64,000 nucleotides of DNA from NCBI RefSeq assembly GCF_001039355.2, contig NW_019776152.1, positions 37,878 through 101,877 of the forward strand, read 5' to 3'. The notes under the pieces were generated by a model, which was not told the origin of the DNA, made no database searches, and saw only the letters and a list, made by a program, of their open reading frames with translations. Positions 19,901-27,344 of the stretch are shown here, one piece after another. Origin of the DNA: Lingula anatina. Taxonomy: Eukaryota > Brachiopoda > Lingulata > Lingulida > Lingulidae. How positions within the stretch are numbered: position 1 is the stretch's first letter; each line of letters opens with the position of its first letter. A program made the translations under genes and the position numbers.

Positions 19901-22693
19901 AGGGTATTTCTGTCATTTACATCGGGGATTGCGATATTGAATGTTTTCGTGCCCACCAGGCCTATAACAATTTCTGCATGTGCACCGGTTAACAAGCCCC
20001 CTGACCTGTAGTAATTCAAGAAAACAAAGAAAAAATATGCCAAATTTGCTGCCAGAATAAGATGTACCTTGTGCTTTTTGACCAAAAGGCTTTAATTTGC
20101 TGTGTTAAAAATAACCATTCTTAAAATTCATTAGCTGTTATAAAAATATCGAAATTCAAGTCGATCGTAGGCCTATGTCAATGACCTGGAAAATGCGTTT
20201 GCATCCATTGTTTATATCCGAAAGAATGAACACAGTGAAGTTGACCATACAACCCCCATTTTGAAGTGCATTTGGCAAATCGCCTTGCCCATGTGATGAA
20301 TTTCGATTAGAAACAAACTTACAATATGGACGCCATTGCAGCCTGTTGTTCTGCGGTCTTCGGCATAGCGATGGTGGCGCCGCTCTTGGCAGCACAGGCC
20401 ACTTTAGCGTCCTCGTAATTGGCATGCGTGCTGCCAGATTGCCAGTAACATCTGTTGACAGACGCCTTGTGAGACCAGCCTGAGGGACATGGGTTAGGCA
20501 CCCCTCCGCCGCCACTAGTGCCATCTAGAACAGAAAATGAAGACTTAAATCTACTAGTATACTTATATAGTAAATTAAGATGTCAGTGGGTGCATTCAGT
20601 GCCATATGATCCAGGGAATTTCTTATGCTTAATCAACTTAATTAATTGGCAGAATTGAGTGCTTCATGCTCGTAAATGGGTCATTGTTGTTAAGTGAACG
20701 GCCCGATGTGAAAAGGGTCGTAGTCACCAAAAGCACGAAAAAAAACTTACCTGATTTTTCGCACACATAAACATAATAATAGGAGCAGGCAGTGTCTGCC
20801 CAGTAGTGATTTCCACCGTAGTAGCTCCCCAAAGTTCGATATGCAGCGCAAGACGACTGTTTTCCGTCACATGGGCAGATATAGTCCCACGAGACCGATG
20901 TTCCGTCCAACCAGGTATCTGTGTTTCCAGTTAGTCTCTCCAGGCCAATCCAATACTCTCTGTCCTCCCTGAAGAAGATATGGTATCACTACAGTGTACT
21001 GTAAGGCGTATTACTTTAACGACTCGGTTTATGAATTGACTGCAATGCAATACATTTAATGCTGAAATTTTATAAATTCATTCATATCCATATTTATTCA
21101 GTTTATATACTTGTACTGCTTTATATACTTTTATGACCTTTCACAAGTACATTGTAGCACAGCTGTAACAATTGATGTATATTATGCACATCCCTATTTG
21201 TTAAATTATTTAGGGCCACCAGAATTGCTTTTTTCTCTAATCTAGCCCTAAACTCTAATGCATCAAACATACAGTATGGACGCCAAGGCATCTTGTAACT
21301 CCTGCGTCTTTGGCATGGCAAGTGTGCCTCCGACGTTCTCACAGTTGGTTTTGGCGCCTTGGTAGCTCTGGAAGGTATGGTATGCCCTGTAGCACATTCC
21401 TACTTCGGGTTTATGTGTCCAGCCGCTGTCACAACTACCCGAGATCGGATCTGAAGTATATTAATAAATAAATAAATAATAATAAATACTTCAGTTGATA
21501 TTATTTTTGGGATCGAAATAATCACAATACTTTGCCGAATACTGCTTAGACCTGTGGCTACTCAGTGCAGTTTAAAAGCCGCTTTGCCCCCCCCCCCCCC
21601 CGAATAAATTAACAGAAAAAATTAACATACTCGTATCGTATAGGTCAAGGCCATACCGCTTTAAATATATTGGTCAAATATATACAGTGATTTATTGGTC
21701 AATAAATGTGCTGATAAATGGACAATCACTTTTACACACTTTGATCTACGTAATGCATCGAATTGGTCATCGGCCATATTCTTTTTTTCGTGTATGATTT
21801 ACAACCACAAATGACCATAATGCGACTTAGATACGTACGAAAGAAAAAAAAATAAACTCTAGAATTACTGCCGTAGGTTGACGAAAAAGCTTAGGCAGAA
21901 CAAACCATGTTGTTTCAGAAATTTTGTGAACAGTGTGAAATTGTGTTTCGGCAACTATCACTACTACTCTTTCAGACATTTCTATCAGAGTTCAGCTGAC
22001 ATGCATCTCATAATATGCAAAGAGATTAAGGAGCTGTATTTGAGCCAAATTTTCAAGTTTATAGCTAGAAACGGCCCTTTTCTGGCTTGAAATAACAATT
22101 AAGTCATATGAGATATTCGATAACTTATATCCTTTTAATTCACAAAATTTTCCCGCTTTTCATTTGTGTCATAAATTGACCAGGGAGCCTACTTACCTGG
22201 CGTTAGCGTCATCAATATGATAAAAATTACCTGAAAAGAGAAAGCGGCTTATTACTGCATCAGCATGATCATCATCATCATCATCATCATCATCTTCATC
22301 ATCATCTCTAGGGTTATCAAACTCTTCTAATCAAATACATGGTTTTAATAGTCTATAAAGATTGGACGTGTAGTGATTTGAGGCCGAAGCCCATCGTTGG
22401 TATACATTTCATAAAAAAGTTCAGAACACAAATCGAACTTTGTCTCCAGATTCATCTATCCATCTCACAGTAAAGGTTGTCACTCTGACACTGTTCTATG
22501 TAATATGTATTGGTCGATCTTTTTTTTATGGATCTGTAGACAAATGAACGAAATATATTTCTTAAAGTCGTGCGAAACGTTAAATCAGAACTAGCTAATT
22601 CAGGCTGTTGCCGTGCCAGTAGAGCTTTTGTTTTGAAAATTATGTTTTCGATTACAAACAGGTCTCCCTCACCTGGACAGCCATCAACACCAT
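2675..22693 (-). CDS. Giant secreted multi-lectin mosaic protein (32 exons traced)
   Basis: Thirty-two exons join in one open frame of about 6,337 nt (2,112 codons). Coding exons in order: 22693-22673, 22230-22197, 21450-21273, 20968-20751, 20524-20323, 19379-19168, 18570-18391, 17530-17354, 16812-16636, 16305-16129, 15518-15342, 15015-14839, 14526-14353, 13862-13575, 12669-12004, 11770-11603, 11353-10685, 9968-9801, 9605-9420, 9021-8818, 8613-8428, 8209-7949, 7195-7070, 6598-6508, 5985-5876, 5533-5421, 4938-4767, 4544-4401, 4300-4166, 3898-3710, 3438-3250, 2842-2675. Every intron reads GT...AG on the minus strand. Domain order is signal peptide, CTLD, CTLD, 7 sushi, SUEL lectin, LamG, sushi, LamG, 2 sushi, CTLD, WSC, Cys-pair module, F5/8C, WSC, 3 sushi. 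All modules are extracellular, so the product is secreted or membrane-anchored. Carbohydrate recognition is inferred. The C-terminus is not settled. No gene symbol is recognised. Confidence 0.9.
4166..4544 (-). CDS. WSC domain 2 over two exons (28-29)
   Basis: Exon 28 (4544-4401) encodes VDVGCFLDDPDH, SECRELC and YLFAAVTNG. Exon 29 (4300-4166) encodes TVCGCGNQIGKYG, MCDIACTGN and DACGGELFNSIFRVW. Together they make a complete eight-cysteine WSC domain (about residues 1838-1930). Unlike WSC 1 it is split by a phase 1 intron, so the two WSC copies did not arise by simple exon duplication. Confidence 0.87.
4767..6598 (-). CDS. F5/8 type C (discoidin) domain over four exons (24-27)
   Basis: Exons 6598-6508, 5985-5876, 5533-5421 and 4938-4767 join in phases 1-2-1-0-1 to encode about 160 residues (1676-1837). 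Motifs in order are ISDSSISASS, RLYGESGWGP, WVQLSLTNRYIVTGFKTQG, VQNFTVQFRD, WRLYRNN, FDARGPTSTDF, FVATDIRVLP and MRLDVSGC. These match the discoidin fold, with the usual first and last cysteine disulfide plus an extra pair in SSCLGTGC. Discoidin domains bind glycans, phospholipids or matrix. Residues Leu-Tyr-Gly and Trp-Val-Gln are well preserved. Confidence 0.9.
6622..6656 (-). repeat. Partial duplicate of the discoidin exon acceptor end
   Basis: Thirty-five bases match the first 35 bases around the exon 24 acceptor (6567-6601) with about three differences, 55 bp upstream in the intron. The duplicate keeps an AG just before GTCCGTGT. Use of this acceptor would bring an in-frame stop, so it is probably inert. 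Confidence 0.7.
7070..7195 (-). CDS. Short Cys-pair module before the discoidin domain (exon 23)
   Basis: A phase 1-1 exon of 126 nt (about residues 1634-1675) encodes SSCDVLYKNGVREYGQYWVA and IRVECFTS. The spacing of C, G, G.Y and V.C resembles the opening segment of fibrinogen-like domains, but the rest of that fold is absent. Function is unknown. The frame fits only if the exon ends one base before GTGAGT at 7069-7064. Confidence 0.75.
7265..7433. mobile_element. Short hAT-like MITE (copy 1)
   Basis: The 169-bp element begins CAGGGGCGGATTCAG and ends with its near inverse, GGATCCGCCCCTG. ACAAT stands on both sides as a possible target duplication. A second copy lies at 56469-56634. The CAGGGGCGGAT end is common in hAT-type nonautonomous elements. 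It sits in the intron between the WSC 1 exon and the Cys-pair exon. Confidence 0.7.
7891..7938. repeat. (CA)n microsatellite next to a splice donor
   Basis: A nearly uninterrupted CA tract of about 48 bp starts about 10 bp inside the intron after the WSC 1 exon. Transcribed from the minus strand it reads (TG)n. Confidence 0.9.
7949..8209 (-). CDS. WSC domain 1 (exon 22)
   Basis: A phase 1-1 exon of 261 nt (about residues 1547-1633) encodes a WSC domain: AYLGCYRTDSG, NLQQCIEYC, YAGVSSSECYC, CDTKCPGN and QFCGGNGYVSMYLV. Eight cysteines are in the WSC order. WSC domains are found in yeast wall sensors, polycystin-1 and Kremen and are thought to bind carbohydrate. The GTAAGT donor is followed within about 10 bases by a (CA)n microsatellite at 7891-7938. 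Confidence 0.9.
8428..9021 (-). CDS. C-type lectin-like domain 3, degenerate (exons 20-21)
   Basis: Exon 20 (9021-8818) encodes WSTPCYGDWEHG, GHCYIL, SWETANDDCHRLGGYIWVPE and RWWVG. Exon 21 (8613-8428) encodes ITDPWYTEA, FSGNEPDDLDK and a terminal RRNICEQS. The fold signature of a CTLD is present (about residues 1417-1546) and an EPD triplet sits where mannose-type EPN would be. The two inner cysteines that normally close the long-loop region are missing (YFLLNN and SDTKSQ occupy those positions). The exon split here is phase 1, unlike CTLD 1 and 2, so it has a separate origin. Sugar binding is uncertain. Confidence 0.8.
9420..9968 (-). CDS. Sushi domains 9 and 10 (exons 18-19)
   Basis: Exon 18 (9968-9801) encodes ACSAPEPGVN, MGSVVTYSCN, VTRTCQGDLTWSG and MECEG, and pairs with exon 16. 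Exon 19 (9605-9420) encodes VVICSDPGFI, NNVTYTCNSGYVV, SRVCQDNSTWSGD and YCEG. For exon 19 the acceptor TTCCAG at 9608-9606 was chosen over a second AG nearer the cysteine, because only the former keeps phase 1. Both exons are symmetric (1-1). Residues are about 1299-1416. Confidence 0.87.
10685..11353 (-). CDS. LamG-like jellyroll domain 2 (exon 17)
   Basis: A phase 1-1 exon of 669 nt (about residues 1076-1298) encodes the second LamG_3-type domain: VAFWPFDGNSLGNDLTGRGH, VRSFTLIFLINPV, WQKVIIQYDRDTG, FNGRLSCVHLFD and AWELCRERGA. It aligns along its full length with LamG 1. The order LamG, sushi, LamG, sushi marks a tandem duplication of a two-exon block. Confidence 0.88.
11603..11770 (-). 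CDS. Sushi domain 8 between the LamG domains (exon 16)
   Basis: A phase 1-1 exon of 168 nt (about residues 1020-1075) encodes a short sushi domain: ACNAPDDGIN, MGSVVSYTCN, NRTCLTNLTWSG and MECQ. The donor used is GTAAGT following GTGTCAGT; this choice keeps phase 1 and joins to YDLQQVAFWPFD of the next exon. It strongly resembles the sushi exon at 9968-9801, so a LamG plus sushi pair was duplicated as a unit. Confidence 0.87.
12004..12669 (-). CDS. LamG-like jellyroll domain 1 (exon 15)
   Basis: One large phase 1-1 exon of 666 nt (about residues 798-1019) encodes a concanavalin-like jellyroll of the LamG_3 type. It begins VAFWPLDANSLGTDLSGNGH and contains the strand motif SFTLMFFMYL, a WHRVVVSYSH strand, and FDGRLSCVQLFDDV near the end. 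The C-terminal pair CVQLF...WERC gives the usual single disulfide. It is a paralogue of the other LamG exon (11353-10685). Ligands of such domains include glycans and extracellular matrix; the ligand here is unknown. Confidence 0.88.
13575..13862 (-). CDS. SUEL-type rhamnose-binding lectin domain (exon 14)
   Basis: A single phase 1-1 exon of 288 nt encodes 96 residues (about 702-797), close to the usual length of about 100 for SUEL/RBL domains. It has eight cysteines and the hallmark motifs MYGR and DPCSGTYKYL followed by IHYRC. These motifs belong to galactose/rhamnose-binding lectins of fish eggs, sea urchin eggs and latrophilins. Known family members bind L-rhamnose and D-galactose, so this is the module with the clearest expected sugar-binding ability in the protein. 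The YGR and DPC motif residues are retained. Confidence 0.92.
14353..14526 (-). CDS. Sushi domain 7 (exon 13)
   Basis: A phase 1-1 exon of 174 nt (about residues 644-701) encodes a sushi domain starting EQCPLP, with ITYTC, VRECLDNGAWSG and a final EPEC. It lies next to the six-copy array but is clearly diverged from it, so it was not part of the recent expansion. The donor is GTATGC, a weaker form. The following exon is the SUEL lectin. Confidence 0.88.
14839..18570 (-). CDS. Array of six near-identical sushi (CCP) exons
   Basis: Exons at 18570-18391, 17530-17354, 16812-16636, 16305-16129, 15518-15342 and 15015-14839 each encode one sushi domain of 59-60 residues (about residues 289-643). 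Each has four cysteines in the CCP pattern (ITCS, TYSC, VRSC, PVC) and the invariant Trp in GTWDGS. All start and end in phase 1, so exon number can change without breaking the frame. The exons and parts of the flanking introns are almost identical, for example the GTNVGDSITYSCVSGT core recurs in all six. This indicates recent duplication or gene conversion. The last copy (15015-14839) is the most diverged (SLSSGN, VCEG). The introns carry MITEs. Confidence 0.9.
15596..15703. mobile_element. 108-bp palindromic MITE in a sushi intron
   Basis: The element opens CCCAGCAAACACGTCACG and closes with the exact inverse, CGTGACGTGTTTGCTGGG. The middle has CACGTG palindromes. It lies in the intron between two of the near-identical sushi exons and is absent from the other sushi introns, so it inserted after the array formed. 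Confidence 0.75.
17009..17222. mobile_element. Foldback MITE, AGATCGATC family, diverged copy
   Basis: The left part has CCATACCTGGATCGGTC and CACGCCTACTGAAGCTGCTA; the right part has GATTCAGTAGGCGGGCCAGAC and GGATCGATCC in inverse order, separated by a TAATTAATTA core. It matches the better preserved copies at 18866 and 33461. Confidence 0.65.
17941..18102. mobile_element. Degenerate terminal-inverted-repeat element in a sushi intron
   Basis: It starts GGCCCGTCGCCAGGGGGGTT and ends CTGAAATTGCTGGCTACGGACC, a decayed inverted pair, with an AAAGGTCCACT direct repeat inside. It is a nonautonomous DNA element of a type common in marine invertebrate genomes. Confidence 0.55.
18866..19140. mobile_element. 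Foldback MITE, AGATCGATC family, 275-bp copy
   Basis: Ends are CCCCATTCTCATACCTAGAT on the left and ATCTAGGCATGGGAACGGGG on the right, near-inverse. Inner arms also pair (GCGGCTTAGATGTCTG with CAGACATCAGAGCCGC). A short core repeat (TAAACGATAGTCAATTACCC and TAAATGATAGTTTATTACCC) makes it longer than other copies. It ends 27 bp from the donor of CTLD exon 6. Confidence 0.75.
19168..20524 (-). CDS. C-type lectin domain 2 (exons 5-6)
   Basis: Exon 5 (20524-20323) begins with a Gly-rich linker (GTSGGGGVPNPC) and has CPSGW, RCYW, EDAKVAC and IAMPKTAEQQ. Exon 6 (19379-19168) has YWIGLEHM, WADGT, a second Cys-rich loop CSCDARGNANC, WMDRSC and YRYVCEM. Residues are about 151-288. The two cysteines flanking the long-loop insert match those in CTLD 1, so both domains share a family-specific extra disulfide candidate. 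EPN and QPD are again missing. A foldback MITE ends only 27 bp beyond the exon 6 donor. Confidence 0.9.
20751..21450 (-). CDS. C-type lectin domain 1 (exons 3-4)
   Basis: Exon 3 (21450-21273) carries the N-terminal half with C..GW, MCYR, the Y..A...C helix and GGTLAMPKT. Exon 4 (20968-20751) carries YWIGLE, WLDGT, WADTAC and the closing YVYVCEKS. This is the standard long-loop CTLD layout, about residues 19-150. The usual EPN or QPD sugar-specificity triplet is absent and the long loop instead has the Cys-rich segment CPCDGKQSSC, so classical calcium-dependent mannose or galactose binding is doubtful. The intron splits the domain in phase 2, exactly as in CTLD 2, which points to tandem duplication of the two-exon unit. 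Confidence 0.9.
22197..22693 (-). CDS. Signal-peptide exons 1 and 2 of the lectin mosaic gene
   Basis: Exon 1 (22693-22673) starts with ATG and encodes MVLMAVQ, ending at a GTGAGG donor. Exon 2 (22230-22197) follows a TTTTCAG acceptor and encodes VIFIILMTLTP before a GTAAGT donor. Together they give an 18-residue hydrophobic leader typical of a secretory signal peptide. The frame passes in phase 1 into the first C-type lectin exon. The ATG is the only one that gives a leader in this frame. The promoter and any noncoding first exon upstream were not identified. Confidence 0.85.
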
Positions 22694-23583
22694 TTTAACA
22701 AGAACTACTAAAATCTGTTGTCAGGGGATATGCTTGAAAAGCTTAATGTGGAATTTATCATTAAGTAAGCGAATTAATTAATTGACGGAATATTGTGATT
22801 GGAGGCTAATTAAACAAGAAAAATAATGTAAAATCTGTCTTGGGATTGTATTTCAAATTCTTGTCGTCAACCATTCCAATACTCATGATGATATCTGGTT
22901 TATGTAGTTACGGAGTAGAGCAAAAACCAATCACTATCTTACACCAATTTACGAACAGTTCAACTGGCGATAAACGGGAACATCGCTTAAGAGCAGGAGC
23001 GGGCGGGTGGGGGGGGGGGAGGGAATGAAAAAGGGAGTTTTTGCTCTAAAAGCGTTTAATTTTATTGCACTATTGTCAAGATTAGTATTTGACATAAAGT
23101 AAACGGGAGAAAAAGCTTTTTCTTAACGATTCTGATCATATTAATGTATCGATCCACTTCAACAACGTTAGCCAGAAAAACTTTTTTGATTCTTTAAAAT
23201 CAAGATATTTAACTTGGCTGAAAGGTGTCTACCACCATTTTTATTGAACTTACCAGTATTTCAATCATTCCCTCCATTTTATTGTTCTCGGCGTTAAAGC
23301 GTAAAGTAACCCATCAGAATATATATTACAGGCTTGCAGTTGACACTTCCCTAGTGTGAAGTAAAAGTGAACGCCAACAGCGAAAATAACTTGACGTTCA
23401 TGCAGCTTGCCATACACTGCTACTTCAAGTATTTAAAAATAAATTGACCCTTCGTTCAATAGTAATGCCTACTGTAATTTGAAAAGAAATCGATAATTAT
23501 GTAATCAAACCAAATACTAAGAAGTTATGGATATTTTGGATATTGATTTATCGACTGCTGTAGTTCAAAACAACACCAGGTAA

Positions 23584-25164
23584 AGTGATGAAATATCGAC
23601 TGTCTGGGTGTACATAGTTCTTCGTTTGGCTAAAAAATCGATCCTAAATTTTCGTTATATCATTAGCAAAAAAAGCCCTGCGGCCATCGTTTAAAATAAT
23701 AGATTTGGAAATTGAATATGTATCGTTAAAATGAATTGTAAGATCGAATTAGTTAATTAAACTTCAGTTAAAAACTCTCGCATTTTCCACTAGATAAAGA
23801 TTTAAGATTACGAAATCAGGGTTTGGTAACGTGTACGTCAGCAAGGTTAAGGGGATAACAACTCTACGTTTTGGAGGGAAAAGTGTCATAAAACGGATTT
23901 TCCTGGGGTACGAGAACGACTCTCCATACTCATACCCAATAGTTAAAGAATCTCTTACGACATTCAAAGTTAGTCGAGTGAGAAAGAGAGCAAATAAGTG
24001 AGGGGGGTTTTGCGTTAAAATGCCTTTCAATAAAACAACGTATGTTTACATTAGAAACAATCAAACAACCACATATACATGTATAACAACTGTGCATTTC
24101 AAAGCCTTTCCTTCATACTCCAATTCTGAATACTCCAATTCTGAATCAAAAGCCAGACTGGATTATTGAAAATTTTGATAAACACCAATTTCCGCTCATT
24201 GGGAGGCGTTGCTTTTGGAAACGAAGAAAAATCTATCACTGTCAACATCCGACGATAAAATGAATAAATCGAAAAAGAATGGACGTCACTGCAATTAAAA
24301 GTGACGACCGCATCTGTAACGTGGGTTGTATGTACTCTACTAACCTATAAATTAAATATTATTTGACCACCGATGTACATTAAATAAAATTCAATAAATG
24401 CCATTATGTGCACCGTCCACTCTGGGTTCATATTGATTTACTGGTGTCCAGTGAACAGTCCAGGGGCATTGACCCATTACATTGACATGGTATTGGACAC
24501 ATCGATACATAATTGATGTATAAGCCTACCCCTGTAACTCATTAAAAGGATAACAACTCTTCGTATGGGATTCATATTTCACAATGAACACATTGTAAAC
24601 AACTAAAAGAAATATAATAAATTATAATTTACCCCAAAACGACGGTTAACGCAATTATTTTGGCATCTGTGCGTGCCGTCGGACCACGTTACCTAGTCTA
24701 ATGCGTTTAAAAGTATAAAAGTATTTTTGAGCTCTAGTTTTCTTGGTTTGAGTCACTCTCGTAACTAGCTACCATAGAAAATATAGAAATATGAAACTTG
24801 GAAAATATGCCTATAGATTGGAATCTATTTGCTGGTTTGAAATAAGGCGAACCTAGTGAATTTTGAGGGAAACTTTTTTTAAAAATTCAGTCATACAAAA
24901 ATCTATATAACATGGTCGGTTTTCCAATTAAGAGCAGTATACTCTGTTGTAGGCAGGATTTTAGTGAAATATGGTCTAGTAATAAAATAAGGATACAGAC
25001 AACATTGTGAATATTTAAAAATATTGAAATATCAACCAATTAATTTATTTTAATTAGACATTTTACGCTCAGACCCTTTGTCAAAATCTTGATTTACTGG
25101 CAAATATATTGCATTTTAGACAAATCTCGATAAGTGACCGTAACAGGCATCACATAATTTTACA
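23584..25164. repeat. Duplicated segment, haplotype copy 1A
   Basis: About 1,581 bp is repeated in direct orientation at 25360-26941 with scattered single-base changes and small indels. The second copy begins at the base after the single N at 25359. This is best explained as two unmerged alleles at a contig join, not a true tandem duplication. Confidence 0.85.
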
Positions 25165-25215
25165 CCAGTAACTGTCGGTGTGAATTATTAATATGAAGGG
25201 TCAAATTGTTCCAAA

Positions 25216-25358
25216 GAGCGCATTTAGAACAGAGGACTAACAGACCTGCGGATCAAATATGGTCGATCCACTTGAATGCTTGTTTCGTAATCCCCGCGGT
25301 GAATCTATTCAGTGTCTAATCGGGAATTAACCGACAAGCTTTTTATTTGGTCGCGGTT
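25216..25358. mobile_element. Truncated foldback MITE, GGTCAAATATGG family
   Basis: Starts GAGCGCATTTAGAACAG and contains the family arm GGATCAAATATGG, then is cut by the N at 25359. An end-like remnant, CTGTTCTAAATGCGCTC, appears at about 26957-26973 after the second haplotype copy. Confidence 0.6.
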
Positions 25359-25359
25359 N

Positions 25360-26941
25360 AGTGATGAAATATCGACTGTCTGGGTGTACATAGTTCTTCG
25401 TTTGGCTAAAAAATCGATCCTAAATTTTCGTTATATCATTAGCAAAAAAAAGCCCTGCGGCCATCGTTTAAAATAATAGATTTGGAAATTGAATATGTAT
25501 CGTTAAAATGAATTGTAAGATCGAATTAGTTAATTAAACTTCAGTTAAAAACTCTCGCATTTTCCACTAGATAAAGATTTAAGATTACGAAATCAGGGTT
25601 TGGTAACGTGTACGTCAGCAAGGTTAAGGGGATAACAACTCTACGTTTTGGAGGGAAAAGTGTCATAAAACGGATTTTCCTGGGGTACGAGAACGACTCT
25701 CCATACTCATACCCAATAGTTAAAGAATCTCTTACGACATTCAAAGTTAGTCGAGTGAGAAAGAGAGCAAATAAGTGAGGGGGGTTTTGCGTTAAAATGC
25801 CTTTCAATAAAACAACGTATGTTTACATTAGAAACAATCAAGCAACCACATATACATGTATAACAACTGTGCATTTCAAAGCCTTTCCTTCATACTCCAA
25901 TTCTGAATACTCCAATTCTGAATCAAAAGCCAGACTGGATTATTGAAAATTTTGATAAACACCAATTTCCGCTCATTGGGAGGCGTTGCTTTTGGAAACG
26001 AAGAAAAATCTATCACTGTCAACATCCGACGATAAAATGAATAAATCGAAAAAGAATGGACGTCACTGCAATTAAAAGTGACGACCGCATCTGCAACGTG
26101 GGTTGTATGTACTCTACTAGCCTATAAATTAAATATTATTTGACCACCGATGTACATTAAATAAAATTCAATAAATGCCATTATGTGCACCGTCCACTCT
26201 GGGTTCATATTGATTTACTGGTGTCCAGTGAACAGTCCAGGGGCATTGACCCATTACTTTGACATGGTATTGGACACATCGATACATAATTGATGTATAA
26301 GCCTACCCCTGTAACTCATTAAAAGGATAACAACTCTTCGTATGGGATTCATATTTCACAATGAACACATTGTAAACAACTAAAAGAAATATAATAAATT
26401 ATAATTTACCCCAAAACGACGGTTAACGCAATTATTTTGGAATCTGTGCTTGCCGTCGGACCACGTGACCTAGTCTAATGCGTTTAAAAGTATAAAAGTA
26501 TTTCTGAGCTCTAGTTTTCTTGGTTTGAGTCACTCTCGTAACTCGCTACCATAGAAAATATAGAAATATGAAACTTGGAAAATATGCCTATAGATCGGAA
26601 TATTTTTTCTGGTTTTAAATAAGGCGAACTTTGGTGAATTTTGAGGGAAACTTTTTTAAAATTCAGTCATATAAAAATCGATATAACATGGTCGGTTTTA
26701 TCAATTAAGAGCAGTATACTCTGCCGTAGGCAGGATTTTAGTGAAATATGGTCTAGTAATAAAATAAGGATACAGACAACATCGTGAATATTTAAAAATA
26801 TTGAAATATCATCCAATTAATTTATTTTAATTAGACATTTTACGCTCAGACCCCTTGTCAAAATCTTGACGTACAGGCAAATATATTGCATTTTAGACAC
26901 ATCTCGATAAGTGACCGTAACAGGCATCACACAATTTTACA
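25360..26941. repeat. Duplicated segment, haplotype copy 1B
   Basis: This is the second copy of 23584-25164. Differences include ACGTGACC for ACGTTACC and short indels in A/T runs. It is likely the alternative allele of the same locus. Confidence 0.85.
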
Positions 26942-27275
26942 ATTTTATTGGATCGCTGTTCTAAATGCGCTCGAAAAGACAATCAATAACAGTAAATAAA
27001 ATGAAACTAACAACAAGTTTTAAATTATAAATAAGTTTTATTGGTTCATTATTGTACTGGAACAGTGAACAGTGATGTTCTAACAACTAAGGTGTCTCTT
27101 AGTTACGCGTGACAAAAGTCCTTCATTAAGTGGGGTCACATTCACATCATTTTCAACTCGGGAATTTTAGTTTTTACTTTGGTCGTCGGACTGAAAAAGA
27201 AATTAATTTAGGATTAACTAAGTACTTTGCAATCCACCTGCACGTCTTGACAACAACACTCTCATGAACATCCAT

Positions 27276-27344
27276 TCAAAACAATTTCGCTTGGCAACAA
27301 AACACAAACAGCACCGCTAACACAATGAGCAACTGCCTACTCAT
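27276..27344 (-). pseudogene. Relic or alternative copy of the Cys-rich gene's first coding exon
   Basis: An ATG at 27344 opens MSRQLLIVLAVLFVF, closely matching MARQLCIVLAVLIMFV of the intact gene 1.6 kb away, then diverges and stops at TGA after 22 residues. The upstream splice acceptor (GTCTTATACAG) and the leader up to the ATG are conserved as well. No Cys-rich part follows. It may be a truncated duplicate or an unused alternative exon. Confidence 0.65.

Larger units (their letters stand above)
22694..27275. other. Upstream noncoding stretch of the lectin mosaic gene
   Basis: No exon is supported here. It should hold the promoter of the minus-strand mosaic gene, but no clear TATA or initiator could be fixed. 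It contains a haplotype duplication (23584-25164 and 25360-26941), MITE remnants that share ends with the TTAA element family, a truncated foldback element at 25216-25358, and a 55-bp segment at about 27070-27126 that also occurs at about 317-376. Confidence 0.5.

Noticed and set aside
22258-22292. ATC/TCATCA repeat near signal exon 2 considered as a short-repeat array
   Set aside because: It is a trinucleotide microsatellite with no spacers; nothing in the window resembles CRISPR and the genome is eukaryotic.
23764-24030. 88-codon minus-strand frame repeated at 25541-25807
   Set aside because: The two are haplotype copies of MITE-derived DNA, so identity is not evidence of coding.
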